This document shows positions 13,053-24,731 of a stretch of 64,000 nt of DNA, piece after piece. The notes beneath the pieces were generated by a model. That model was not told where the DNA came from, ran no database searches, and saw nothing but the letters and a program-made list of their open reading frames with translations. Each line of letters begins with the position of its first letter. The stretch's first letter is position 1. The position numbers and the translations under genes were made by a program. Source of the DNA: Icerya purchasi (taxonomy: Eukaryota; Arthropoda; Insecta; Hemiptera; Monophlebidae); contig CM077115.1 in assembly GCA_039619475.1 (NCBI GenBank), forward strand, positions 516,666,815 through 516,730,814. Direction: 5' to 3'.

Positions 13053-14677
13053 TTTAAGCCGGTGAAAAAATTCTTCTTCATAAAATTTATCAGAATCGTA
13101 CAAATTTTTTTCGACTGCTTTCCGCACAACATCCTCCCCCCGTTCAGGTGAAAAAAAGGGATTCCTTTTAAAAGGGAACTAAAAAACAAGTTACCGAGAG
13201 CAGTTCATTAAAGTGAGCACGGAAATAGTATAGTTGTTTTTGTTGGCAGCCACCTTTTAATTCTAGAGCTGCATTGCAAAGTAAGTTGTAACAACACAAA
13301 TCTGGAAGTCGATCAATCTCATCCCCGGATAGCTTAACCGCATGTAGAAAAAATTAAAAAGGAGTCAAAAAAAAGAAAAAAAAGAAATTAGAAATACATC
13401 GAACATCAATATATGTGATTCGTCGTCTTTTCCTCTGTAACACCTTCAACGTCTTGAATAAGGCAAATTCTGTGGCGCTGTTAACTATTGTTGTAGCCGT
13501 TCACTTTACAATTAGTTCTAAAAGTTTTTTGTTTTTTTTTCTGAACTAAAGCGAAAATGAAAAAATAGCATAAGAAGTGTAAACTCGGGTTGTTAAAACT
13601 CTATCGAGAATGAACTACGAAACATTTTTGCTGATACTTTTTGTAATTGAAGCGTATTTTAACGGTAATTTTAAGTTTTTTTTTCCCCCTCTTTTTCGAA
13701 TCAATAAAGTAAATCTTACAACATTCTGCTTCACTTAAGATTTTATTGTCGCCTGGGTAGTTAGTAGCTTTGCGCTGCCAAATAATAAATTTCCTTATTT
13801 ACCGGATATCGTTAAAAATTGCAAGTTCAAAGACAGGTTGGTGGAAGGCTTTTTTCCCAGAATGACAGTTATTACGTATTTCCAACGGAAAATGAAAGGG
13901 CAAACTGGAGATATTAGGGACGGCGGGAATGTGTGTTATCAGCGTTGGCAATTATAGGTGTGTTTGTATATATATATATGGGACGAGGTAAAAGAAAAAA
14001 TTCGACCTGCTCCGGTTAAGGTTAGAACGGTGTAACCGTGATCTTGACCAATACAGATTATTTCACCGTAATCAGTTCGTTCCTTCTATCTTTTGCCCAT
14101 TTGAACGAACTTAAACACACCTGCGCCTATCACCAACACCTAACCAAACTTCATTACCATCATTAACGCCAGTATTTATTTCTTATTGGCCTTTCACCTG
14201 ATTCCCACTTAAAAAAAAAAAAAAATTAAATACTCACCACATTTTTCTTTTTCTTTTTCTTCATATATATATATATATATATATATAGATATATATGTAT
14301 CGGATACTTAATGGGAAACTTTTAGAAATCGCGCTTTTACTAAAGATCATGAAACGTTAAATTCGTTAGGTTTTTATTTTTTAACCCTCAGGGATGCCAC
14401 TGCGCTTTCAGGTTTTACCCAAAGACGTAAAATTTAATCGTTACATTTTCTTTAATAAAAAAAAAAAAACAAAAAAATTTAATCGTTACTTTCTTTTCCT
14501 TTTTTAATAAATATACAGAGAATTTCAATTACTTCAAACTAATTATTATTATATTACAGATATAGTAGTAAAAATCTCTTTCTTTGTCGGTCAACCGCTA
14601 AAAGCAACACAATTATTAACAAATAATACAAAATTAAAATTTACGACGATTACGCTAACAGCAAAAATAATCTCAGC
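13053..14677. other. AT-rich DNA with a TA microsatellite, no recognised gene
   Basis: A (TA)n tract lies at about 14262-14298 and several A or T runs occur. No coding or RNA gene signal was seen. Confidence 0.45.
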
Positions 14678-15042
14678 TGTTGGTCGGCAAAGATCCGGTG
14701 TCCGTAGGTTGATGTTCGATGGATGGTTGGAATTCGCTTATGATTGGAGAAGTTAAATAAAAAATTTGCGGAGAGTCTCGGGGAGTCGGCAACTTTATTA
14801 CTATGAACAACGCGAGAAGAAAAACTTTGTGATCTTTCACTGAGCTAAATGAAATCCGACGACTGCCCCAAACTTCGCAAAACGACCAACTCCCTGCCGT
14901 TTTTTGTCCTCTGAGGCGGCCTTAGTTTCGTTTTACCTGTTTCTTGTTCTTTTCTTAGCCTCGCCATCCATTCATAGATCTCCTTGACGACAACTCAATC
15001 GGCACTGTCGCTAGATGATCCACTCCGCAGCTATCGACAACA
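14678..15042 (-). repeat. Possible solo LTR
   Basis: The block is GC-richer than its surroundings and is bounded by a short inverted repeat. On the minus strand it starts TGTTGTCG and ends CCGACCAACA, the TG...CA form of a long terminal repeat. An AATAAA sits inside it (minus strand, near 14800) as in the R region of many LTRs. Length is 365 bases. I see no target-site duplication, no internal retroviral-like genes nearby and no second copy, so the call is weak. It could also be an ordinary unique GC-richer segment. Confidence 0.25.
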
Positions 15043-16136
15043 GGACCACAGAACTCACACACATACTATTCACTCTCTCAGCACCGCGATTTCCGAAATT
15101 TGCCTATATCATGTAGTGGACACATTACAATCTATAATATAGAGGAACCGCCGTACTCTAATTTTAACAAGAAACGCTAATTAGCACCAAAAACGAAAAA
15201 CGAAACGACCGGACAGAATTTCTACTCTGAATATAGACACAGTTACGCAGTGCAATATGAAAGTTAACGCATACGTCACCTTATTTTTCGATTTTGACTA
15301 TTTTAATTTGCGTAATATTTAAAGTAACCACATAAATATCGTGGAAAAATGTACTTCATCGCCAAGTTTAAATTTTCTGTTTCGCATATAAACGAATTGT
15401 TAAATTGTTAAATTTACGTTTTATTAAACCCTACGGACAAGTTCGATCGCGAATAAAACCTGCTTTCCTAGATCAATCGAGATTTCTAAAGAATTCGTTA
15501 ATTCTATCGAGATCACTAGTGCCATTTCCGAGAACCCGGCTATGCATATACCAAAAATTGCTCATTTAATAATATACATATTAATATCGAATCTGAACTT
15601 GCAAACTAGTCAGTAGATTAACTAGTTTCGGCAGTAGTCAAACGTTTAGAAATAATTATGCGCGTAAAAGCTCCTCATCGGTTTTTTTATGTTGGTTCTT
15701 GCGTTACCAAAAATAAAAACCAATATTTATAAGCTATAACAAATTATCCAACTGCTACAACGATCTATGACGACGTCTTGCACACTTCGTAACTGGCATA
15801 ATATTTAAATTGTTCGTGTAAAGCCTAGATATGTGTATTTCATAACGAAAATATTATGTCTTTAACTATTTTTAATTAACGATCGAAACAAAGTATATTA
15901 TTTTTTACATCGTCCCGTAATTAATTTAAATAAACCCTAAAAATATACGATGATCACTTAAACATTGATCTTCTCCCTTTTAAAATTACCGGTTTTGTAG
16001 AACTTTCCTGACGACATAAGGATTCCGACCCCAATCTATTTCTCTAAACCCCGAAAAACTCTAATTCATGAATTTCATTAAAATCATTAAACTTTCGTTT
16101 CCAAGAACCCAATTACAACATAAATATATACATGTA

Positions 16137-16171
<35 letters not shown>

Positions 16172-17110
16172 GTATATACATATACATATACAAACTTTGT
16201 TCATGTTGTAACACAGGAATATACGTATTACAAGGTGTGTGAATGTAGAAATGTGCGGTATTCTTGAAAAATTATCTGCATTCTGTGTTCGCAAGCAAAC
16301 AGAGATTTTTCAAATTATTATTATAGCAAGACTAGGATTTCCTGTTTAGAGCTAGATGCGCGATGCACATATATACATTTACGGGAATGCTATGGGGAAA
16401 ATATATCGATGTGATATTATACTCGTAACTTCAAAATGGGGGAATGTTTTGAATTTATTATTATTGTAAATTTGTAATTGATCTTGTTTTATTGTATTTA
16501 ATTGCTTAATTTTCATTTTTGATTCTTAGTAATTTAATTTCTCATCGATGATGCGGTTAATAATTTAATATTTTTCTGTGAAAGTGAATAATAATTAACC
16601 GGTGCTTTTTAACAGAGCCCGATGAAATTCGATTTGTCATTTCTAGTTGGGCATATATTAAAAGGCTTTTTGACTGGCTCGAGTGGAAATAGACAATAGT
16701 CTACGTTGCCTAAATTGTAGACCCAGTGTGTAGGGTAGAGGAAAAGTTGAGAAACGTGCTACGATTCGTTAGTCGGTGGTTGGCTATTAGAGTTACCAGT
16801 TGACTCTGGCATCATTTAGGTTCCGATTACCAGTTGGATAATTTCTCGGAGACGCATTTTTGTATAGAGTTACCACGAGTTGGCATCCGTCCATTTGATG
16901 ACACATCAGTAGAACGGGTAAATCCATTCGACCAGTTAACTTGAGATGTCAACTATACGGGAACCAATTGGTCCAGCAAAATCTCACCTCCGGAGGAACC
17001 AATTCGAACTTTTCGCAAAAATCATCACCGAATCTGATCAATCGAGCACTTTTTTAATCAAGAACAGACCCAACGATGGGCGCTATTAAGACAGATGGTT
17101 TGAGTACAAG
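15043..17110. other. AT-rich DNA, no recognised gene
   Basis: Holds a (TA)n tract at about 16138-16168. GC content rises from about 16600 towards the candidate exon at 17.1-17.3 kb. Nothing else was recognised. Confidence 0.4.
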
Positions 17111-17116
17111 TAGGTC

Positions 17117-17335
17117 TTAGGAAAGCAAACATTTCTTTAAGTTACCTTTCTCGACACGTTTAGAGAGAGTTGTAAATGCTTTTACATATCGGGCACGACA
17201 CTGAGACAGGCTACGTTCAAGCGTTTTCATACAAGCGTGCATTTTTCTACACGCTGCCACTGTTGCGGAAGAATTTAGCCGAGTTCCCAGCCTCATCACG
17301 CTAAATTTAGCGTGTGCAACTTGGAAATCGGCCAT
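17117..17335 (-). CDS. Candidate first coding exon, function unknown
   Basis: The minus-strand frame starts ATGGCCGATTTC in a good initiation context and codes a balanced helical stretch with regularly spaced charged residues (MKTLERSLSQCRARYVKAF at about residues 36-54). GAGAAAG/GTAACT at about codon 63 is a plausible splice donor, after which the frame soon stops. This fits a first coding exon of a spliced gene running towards lower coordinates. I do not recognise the protein and cannot find the next exon. A chance ORF in a GC-richer patch, or an exon of an unknown mobile element, is also possible. Confidence 0.25.
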   Translation of the reverse strand: MADFQVAHAKFSVMRLGTRLNSSATVAACRKMHACMKTLERSLSQCRARYVKAFTTLSKRVEKGNLKKCLLS

Positions 17336-17479
17336 GCCTACGAGCAGTCGATTGGGCGCTTATTACGTCTCTAGAGTTGACGTTCCGCGGACGCGTTTCT
17401 ATCGCTGGTTTCTAATAAACATTCTGATAACATAAAGATGGAACAATCGCAATCTGCGATAGGCTGAAAACTGGTTGAA

Positions 17480-17608
17480 ATTAATCTCCTATCGTATTCA
17501 ATTGTTTTTTTTTTTTTTTTTTTTTTTGTAATTTCATTCTCCTGTTATTAATGTCTTAAACACCAATTAGGTGGCCATTAAGTGTATGCCGGGCCTAAAA
17601 AAAAATAA
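17480..17608 (+). mobile_element. Possible LINE 3' tail
   Basis: After a run of about 24 T, the sequence ends GTATGCCGGGCCT followed by A-rich DNA. This layout (GCC-rich terminus then poly(A)) resembles the LINE ends at 6.7, 51.1 and 62.6 kb. No coding part is recognisable. Confidence 0.25.
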
Positions 17609-17639
17609 ATATATGTATATATATATATATATAATCGTA

Positions 17640-18650
17640 CGTTGATTTTAAATTCGTTTTTTTTTTTTTTAGACTATTCTGACAAAGATAATTGTACACA
17701 ATCACTAGAAGACAACAATTATTGACTAAAAATATTTAAGAAAAACAACTCTATATGGTTTTGGCGTTATTTAAACCGCCACAAAATAGTAGAAAACCAT
17801 AGAAAACTTAAATGTAATCTGGAAGAGATATAAGGGGATTCTTTTCCAGAAGATTTCGATTTACTTTTACTTAATTTCATTTAAGTCGGCAACAGCGTAG
17901 TGGCGCATTCATAATTGATGAAGCCGTGGGCAAGCCGAAACTGTGTCAGCGATGAGAGATTTTGTACCTGCGCTCCGATCGATGTTTTTTAATCTGTTCG
18001 TTGCTGTTAGAGAGGGTTATTATGTCACCGTTACTCCGTTCTAATTTAAAATTTCGTAAAAGGTCTCAACAAAACCTTTACAATTCGTTTCCCGCGTTGT
18101 TTTTTCCTTTGTCATAATTGTCTCAATTGTCTCAATCTGAAGAGATTTGCTTGCCCTGTCGGTTTCCTACGATCATATAGGTCGCCGAGTAAAAAGGTGT
18201 ACATCAATGAAATTTTATGTAATCGAAATAGCCGTATTGTTATTTCCATAGCGAATTCCGATAAGAAATTGAAAGTCATTATAGCCAATGAAAGATAATT
18301 CCAACGATGGAATATCGAATTAAATAAAAAATGTTGTACATATTAAACAGTTGTAGCTTCGCATCACTTGAAATTTTTATTTATTCCTCTTTCTCGTTTT
18401 ATCGTAATATCTGTCTGAAACCTCCCCGCCGTTAAAGTGATTTTTGGACATTTTTAAATCGGAATACACGATAAAAATTTGAATAAAAAGAAAAAAATAA
18501 TTTAATGAGATTTACCTCTATTAATCAGACTGATAAAGAATTTTCGTCAGAAACTAATAATTTTTGTCCCATTTTTTATTAGTCGGCGGGGTGTATTTTA
18601 TTTTTTCTTCTTGCATTTCGTTTCCTAAGAATTCTCATAGCTAAATTCCA
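17640..18650. other. AT-rich DNA, nothing recognised
   Basis: No gene, RNA or structured repeat was seen beyond short T runs. Confidence 0.45.
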
Positions 18651-18651
18651 C

Positions 18652-18716
18652 TGGGGGCACACTTTTTTTTTTTTTTTTTTTTTTTTTTTGGGCGCATCAA
18701 CTATGGGGGCACACTT
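18652..18716 (-). mobile_element. Extremely truncated LINE insertion with 13-bp target duplication
   Basis: TGGGGGCACACTT is present at 18652-18664 and 18704-18716. Between the copies lies only a run of T followed by GGGCGCATCAACTA. Read on the minus strand, the insert is AGTTGATGCGCCC plus poly(A), close to the family A LINE 3' terminus (GCTGGTGCGCCC before poly(A) at 6.69 kb). It is therefore a retrotransposition event that copied the tail and about 14 bases of LINE. Confidence 0.75.
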
Positions 18717-19249
18717 ATATAAATTATGCACCAAGTCTTTCCCCAGAAATCAGTCTATCCCCACACACTAGTAGTGAAAACCGGAACAAAATCGGTTCCG
18801 CGAACTGACAAACGGATATAAAAAAATGAAAATTTTTTTGGAGGAGGAATTGTAAAACCTCCAGTGGTAGTAATATGGAGGAGATAGAAGAAAACAGGAT
18901 AGAGACTACATTTGCATTTCGTGTCGGATGTTAAATTAATGAAAACTTTTGCACGGTCTAGACAGGGTTTTAAGAGTGTTCAGAATAAAGTAAATCAATA
19001 CGTGATTTGCACCACAAAAACATAAGAGCAATTATCAAATAATAGATATATAATCAGGAGATGCCGTCCAGGGGGATTTAGAGAAGAAGGGAATAATAAT
19101 TAGCTTAAGAACTAGAAAGGGAAAGAATGAAATCAAATCTTTACGTGATCATAGCAAACCGAATAGAGGGAATGAGAATAGAGTAATAGACCTATTAGTA
19201 GACGTAAAGGGTGCAAGTGAGAATGTTTAATAGCAATGGAAGAGAATAT
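18717..19249. other. Purine-rich, AT-rich DNA
   Basis: The plus strand is purine-rich from about 18,830 onward, and the bias continues into the block at 19.25-19.72 kb. No gene was recognised. Confidence 0.4.
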
Positions 19250-19738
19250 TCAAATTACGATCAGTTTGTGTGTGTGGGTGTGTGTGTCATGTGTGAAATG
19301 AGAAAATGATGAGTGGATAGAACGGAATGAAGAAGATATAAGTGAGAGGCGGAAAGGGTATAATAAATGCAGCAGACTGAAAACGTAGTCGACAGATTGC
19401 AGAGAGAGTTGAACGCCGCTAAGAGAAAAATTCGAGCAATGACGAGTCGGAAATAAATAGGAATCAGGATTTGAAAGAGTCGTTTGTTGCAGAATATGTA
19501 GGTAGGTTAAATAGGATACGGAAAAGAACGTATAAGAAAAATGCAAGAGTGGAAAGCAAGTGCTGATGAGCTGTAGGACACTTTGAGAATGTGGCATAAT
19601 AAGAATAATCATGAATCGGCTAAGACAGACCGCCCAAGATGATAGGAGGGGGCGACAGGGTTCAAGTGAAAGAAAGCGAAATATAAACGGACCGCGATAG
19701 TTTAAGGTGGGGGTAGAATTCAGTTGGACAAAAAACAT
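19250..19738 (-). other. Long minus-strand frame (162 codons), possible LINE C-terminal remnant
   Basis: This is one of the longest open frames in the window. It is rich in Leu, Ser, Phe and His, with a segment HSQSVLQLISTCFPLLHFS that resembles the His/Cys cluster following RNase H or RT in some LINEs. The neighbouring plus strand is purine-rich, as for antisense LINE copies. The frame ends in a (TG)n run on the plus strand (about 19266-19288). A low-complexity chance frame is a real alternative. Confidence 0.3.
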
Positions 19739-20345
19739 TGCGCGAGTGTAGCGGAAAAATGGGCATCCATCGCCGAAAACGACTCGGTTTTATATGTACA
19801 TCCAAATAATTTGTATTTTCATCATTTTAATACCTTCGTTCCGGTTGTTCAAGTACGATCGCGTTTCATAGTTGTCAAAACGAATCATTTAAAAATTCCT
19901 ATCTTGCCTGCAACCGGGGGGGGGGGGGTCCTAATTTCGAAGCGAGACCACCTTCTTCCACTACTGCTTAGCAAAAACAAAAGAACAAAAAATAAAAAAT
20001 GAAAAAAAAAAGGAAACTTCTTAATTTTCTGTCCGATGTTCGATAAATACCGCTGACCGCAAGTAAGAACAAAGTGCGTGTTAATAACAATAGTAACGGT
20101 AAAACAAGCGGTCGACTACTGCCAATAATAAAAGGAAGAAGAAAAACATTAGCATTACTATTAGATCGAATGAGGTTTATTATTAACGGTATTAATTAAC
20201 GGTTTATTAATTGCTATATAACACGTGCACGTTTATTTTTGATAAAATTACTTTCCCGGAACTATTGGGCCTGCCCATTAAGAAGTCTCATCGTTAATTT
20301 AACCATTTCTGTTTTCGTTTGAAAATTCGTAATACATACATGCAT
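19739..20345. other. AT-rich DNA with a 13-G run
   Basis: A run of 13 G lies at 19916-19928. A short plus-strand frame spans it but is not recognisable. Nothing else was seen. Confidence 0.4.
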
Positions 20346-20432
20346 ACATACATATATATATATATATACATACATAATACATATATATATATATATATAT
20401 ATATACATACATAATACATATATATATATATA
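20346..20432. repeat. Compound (TA)n / (TACA)n microsatellite
   Basis: Alternating TA and TACATA blocks directly flank the repeat that follows. Confidence 0.9.
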
Positions 20433-20809
20433 TTAATTACAACGTAATTCTTAGGCTACCCCATTGGAAAAAATTTTCCAAAATTATGTAACGCAAAATT
20501 TCCCAAAAAAATGTCCAAATTTTATGTAACGTTTGTTATATTTTATAGGATTTTTGTTATTGTTATTTAAAAAATGTCACAATTTTATGTAATGAAATGT
20601 ATAACGAAAAAATGTCTTAATTTTATATAATGAAAGTTAAATGTTAGAATAGGATTTTTGTGGTTATGTTATTCTTTTTGTGTTGATACCATTAAGAATT
20701 ACGTTTTAAATTTTGATCATTTTATACAAAGTATGGAAGAGAAAGAGACAGAAATGAAAGCAAGAGGAGTCAAGGGGCGTAGCCCCTTGCGAGGCCAAAA
20801 TGACCGAGT
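20433..20809 (+). mobile_element. TA-flanked repeat element with terminal hairpins, copy 1
   Basis: A 377-base unit lies between two TA microsatellites. One end contains the stem-loop AATTAC-AAC-GTAATT. The other contains the perfect hairpin CAAGGGGC-GTA-GCCCCTTG, followed by GAGGCCAAAATGACCGAGTT. A diverged copy in inverse orientation is at 39625-39890 and has the same two ends. No TIRs and no coding capacity were seen. The class is unknown; a hairpin near one end and insertion in TA repeats would fit a non-autonomous Helitron-like or other element. Confidence 0.65.
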
Positions 20810-20881
20810 TATATATATATATATACATATTTATATATACATATATATACATATTTATATATACATATTTATATATACATA

Positions 20882-20922
<41 letters not shown>

Positions 20923-20930
20923 TATATATA
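20810..20930. repeat. Long (TA)n-rich microsatellite
   Basis: Mostly TA dinucleotides broken by TACATA and TTTATA units. It abuts the hairpin end of the preceding repeat. Confidence 0.95.
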
Positions 20931-21881
20931 TATGACGCTATTATAATAATATCTATAAAAATAACAAATTCTTGAAAAACTTCTCCTTTCCCCCTTCCGA
21001 ATATTGGTTACATTATTAATGGTTGTAATTGTGTAGTCTCATTACAGTTTGCCAAGAGGGAAATTTTGCCGCAAGCGGTCGTTTTAAACTTTACCAGATC
21101 GAAACTTTTACTGCGATGTAGAGAGCGGAAAAGTTTAAAAGGTGCAAAGTGGTACAGGCATCGGGGGAGAGAAAGCGATAAATGTAGTTTGAGAGAATGG
21201 GCCGGATTGCACAAGTTTTTGAATACGTCAAAACGGGATACCATAAAATTGAACTACATTTTACATGAAAATTAACAAAGAGCTTGCAGCACCGGAGGAA
21301 GATAAAACCGCAATGCCAAGAGGCTGTTGAATTATTAAATAGTGCAGTAGTCGACTGAAAAGGCCTTCTGGTTGTGCAAAAAAAAAATGATTTATGGTTC
21401 TGAACAATCCTCCGCTGTAAAAATGGCATTTACAAAAATTACACAACGATAAACAATTTTTAAACATTTTTCGTTCATTCGTCGTCCAACAAAAAATTTA
21501 ATCTTAAACGACTGTGCGAAAAGAAACGCTAAAAGATAAAACGGAAAGTATTCCTAGAAAACGTATAGCCCCGCGTTCCTTTCCTATTTAAAGGATGACG
21601 TAGACATTATTTAGATTACGTTTCAAATTATATATATATGTATGTATGTTTTAAGCTGGGTCGCCGAGAGACCCGGTTACATGTAATATTAGGCAAATGC
21701 ACAGATACTAATTTTAAAAGGAACTAGTGTAGTGTACATTACTCGCGTGATTCGCAAGACACTTTTAAAGAGCTGAAGATATTTAAATATCTCCGAATCT
21801 CTAACGCGTCCGTCACCAAAGAAGTGAACGAAGCTAAATCTAAAGATACCGCGCTACATTCATTACGTTCGAATCTAGGCA

Positions 21882-22062
21882 GATCAAAAGCATTTACAAA
21901 AAAAAAAAAAAAAAAAAAAAAAAGTGCAACAACTTTCAAAAATACGCTTTGGAAAAAGAAATCTAATCCGCTCTCAAACATTGGCTACGATCAAAAGCAT
22001 CTGTACAAATTTCAAAAATATATATGCCTACGCATTCTTTGGAAGAAAGAAATCTAATCCAC
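21882..22062. repeat. Two-copy tandem duplication, about 107-bp period
   Basis: GATCAAAAGCAT starts both units (21882 and 21989), and both end near AAGAAATCTAATCC. The first unit has a run of about 24 A that the second lacks, and the second has extra bases instead. This is a local segmental duplication that has since diverged. Confidence 0.75.
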
Positions 22063-22199
22063 TTCTTCCTTTTTTTTTTTTTTTTGCCTTCTGTTTTTTG
22101 TAACTCAATTTTCGGAAACGAGTTCAACACACATCATTTGGTGGAGGACAGAATAAGTATTTGACAAAAGATATTCTCTTTTTAAGAAAATTTTTTTTG

Positions 22200-23210
22200 C
22201 CAACATTAACCCAGAAGAGCGCTTCTACGTGAAAATTGTTCGTGCCTCTCCCGAAGACGCATACAACGACAACTCCGTGTACGCTACAATGAGAAGAACA
22301 GCAAACTGATCGATCAGCTGATCCGCAGATGGGAAATGAAATAACAAATTTCGTTTCAGGTACAATTCGAAAGTGACCAGCGAGGGCCGATGAGGTCGAT
22401 CCGGATAATAACCCGGGGGGGGGGGGGTGCGGAATGGCCGCGAGATAGGCGCAGGACGGACTTCGGGAGAGGGCAAAATTTCTGCAGAATTTTGTTCGCT
22501 ACTGTCAGCGCATCGGTGCCACGGCGTATAGGCTGAGCGCGACCAACGTTGGCGCAACGGAAAGCGAACGCCGTAAAGTCGACGACGACGGCTGCTGCTG
22601 CTGCTGCTGCTGCTGCCGCTGCTGCCGCTGCTGTCGCTCGTCCGACGAATTGATTGAGGCGACAACGACGACGACAACGACGACGGAGAAAACAATGGAC
22701 GTTACGGGAAGCGGCTGCGAGCCGAGCGCTGCGTGTGTGTAACTGTCGGTGGCGCGTCCACGCGCACCCGCCGTCGCTGAACAGCTGCTTTTGTTGTGTA
22801 TGTGTTTGTTTTGAAAGTTGATAAAAGTTGATAAGCGTCGGCGAGGTCGTTGAACTGCGCCAAAGCTGTTTGCTCATTATTGCACACATACGCGCGCACA
22901 CCGGCCTGCGTCCGGTACGTATATCGTTAAGTGCGCTCGTACAGAGATATGACAGTTGCCGTTCCAAACGAGTCGATCCGATTCTTTTCGATTCGATTCT
23001 TTACTCGCCGAGAGATCCGTACCATCTGTACTCGCCGCACTACTGTCCATTGTAGCCACCGTCGCGTCCTGTGTCTCGGTAAATACAAAAATATTTTTCT
23101 ACTATTTAATGCACGCGCGCGCCCGAATTCGCTCTCTCTAATCACCTAATCACCTGTGTGTCGTCAACAGCATCACCACCACCGCCACCACCATCACCAC
23201 CCGCATATGA
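22200..23210. promoter_or_regulatory. GC- and CpG-richer block, candidate promoter/5' exon region
   Basis: The block stands out from AT-rich flanks. It has many CpG dinucleotides, a run of 13 G (22415-22427), a GCT-repeat tract and GAC/CGA repeats. Overlapping open frames occur on both strands (up to 203 codons on minus) only because stops are rare here. The translated alanine or serine runs come from the trinucleotide repeat. On plus, CTGTGTCTCG/GTAAATAC at about 23076-23081 could be a splice donor ending a non-coding first exon. A CACCAC-rich stretch follows at about 23170-23205. No product was recognised. Confidence 0.3.
22591..22634. repeat. GCT trinucleotide repeat
   Basis: Eight perfect GCT units are followed by GCC-interrupted units. 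In other frames it would code runs of Leu, Cys, Ala, Ser or Gln. There is no sign which, if any, is translated. Confidence 0.95.
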
Positions 23211-23214
23211 TGTA

Positions 23215-24412
23215 TGATTGAAATTTTGAATGTGAGCTCGCTGATTCCCTACACCGTTTTTGTTTTTTTTTTTGCAGCCTTTTTCCTTCTATATTTCTCT
23301 TTTTTTCTATTTCACCGAAATCCCAGGATCAGCTTAAGCAGACGAATTCCGTTCGGCGGAAGGAGTTTGCGAGCTTCAACAGAATGGCGCGCGGTTGTGG
23401 CCGGGGGGGATTTTTAAAGTTCTTCAGCGGGATTAACAGCGATGTGGCACATTCACCGTCGTGTTTACGCACGTGATCAAGTCGCCGAAACGCGACCACA
23501 AAAATTATACCACCTATTAATAATACTAATCCACGGTAGTGAGTGGGACCAGTATTTGTGTACAACGTTGCCAGTTTTCCGCGTAAATCGATAAATAACG
23601 AATTTCTTTTGTTTTTCGAAAGCCTTTTATTATCTGATGACCAGTAAAACACACATCCCCGGTAAAAAAAGTTTGGCATACGCCTAAAGAAAAAAACATT
23701 ATTATTCGAAAAATTGAAATTATACCTTTTTTTTGTTTTTCTTTCTAACAAAAACACTGCATATTTTTCTTGTTCTTTTATTATTAGTCAATCAGCGAAC
23801 TTATCTCTTAAAAAGGATACAATCAACTTGGCAGTAATTTTTATGGTAATAAAGGTTAAATGAAAAAGTCGTTTGGCATTTGTCCATTGAAAGAAGTAAA
23901 AGATTCGATTCTCGAACGATTATCGTCGCTATTGCCTGAAATTATTATTAGGATCGTATACAGAATAAAAAATAAAAATCGTTTTTCAGCGGCCGGGGAT
24001 TTTCAGTGATCGAACTACTCTACAAGTCGTGATAGTGAGCGATGCACAGACTAATATATGTATATATGTATATATATGTGTATATTCTAAAATGAAGATT
24101 AGGCTAGGCCAGCGATAAAAGGTGATGGTTTCAGAAGCCTGCTGTTGTGGCGATGGATATCGTTAAATAATTCGCGGCAGAGTAATTCCTCGTCATCTTC
24201 AGTTGACGGTGCTGGCTGATTGGCGGCTGGCGATGCAGTTAAGCTAAAAGTTCCCAGTGGCTTTCCAGGTGAGTCGTTGAAAAAAAAGTACAAGTTTTGG
24301 TTTGGTTAGCTATTTTTTTTTTTGTATTTTTTTGTGAAAGAAAAATTTTCTCTTTGTCGGTGTCTCTCCGCTTAATATTGATGCTTGCCTCGTACCGGAT
24401 CAAAGTCGCCGA
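23215..24412. other. AT-rich DNA, no recognised gene
   Basis: A minus-strand frame of 142 codons at 23329-23757 is unrecognised and low complexity. No RNA gene or structured repeat was seen. Confidence 0.4.
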
Positions 24413-24731
24413 CCCAGTGTCAAGGGCGTCGCCAGCCGATGGGCCAAGGGGGGGCAAGATGAGTTGCCAGCCGCCAGGGGGGGGGGGCAAGATGATAGAA
24501 AATGGATATGATTTATAGAAAAAATAAAATTTATAAGTCGTAAAGGCTTAATATTTTATTAAACAAGAATAAAATCTTAATTAAAACATAATTTCCGTGG
24601 GTTTCTGGCAAATTATTCATGATTACGCGCCTATGAATGCTCATTATGGCCAGTTGATTAAAAAATTTCAATGCTCCAGGGGGGGGCAGCTGCCCCCCCT
24701 GCCCCTTGCTGGCGACGCCCATGGCCAGTGT
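24413..24731. mobile_element. hAT-type MITE, copy 1
   Basis: The element is 24421-24723 (303 bases). Its ends are inverted repeats, CAAGGGCGTCGCCAGC at the left and the complement of CATGGGCGTCGCCAGC at the right. The flanking 8-mers CCCAGTGT (24413-24420) and GCCAGTGT (24724-24731) differ at one base, as expected of an old 8-bp hAT target-site duplication. There is no coding capacity. A homologous copy lies at 52169-52455. Sub-terminal G-rich runs (GGGGGGG) face each other near both ends. Confidence 0.85.

Noticed and set aside
20433..20809. Bacterial-type terminator or REP element at the GC hairpin
   Set aside because: It is part of a repeated eukaryotic element with a diverged second copy; flanks and composition are eukaryotic.
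22356..22967. 203-codon minus-strand protein with an alanine run
   Set aside because: The run comes from the GCT repeat, and overlapping frames are open on both strands because the block is GC-rich. No recognised domain.
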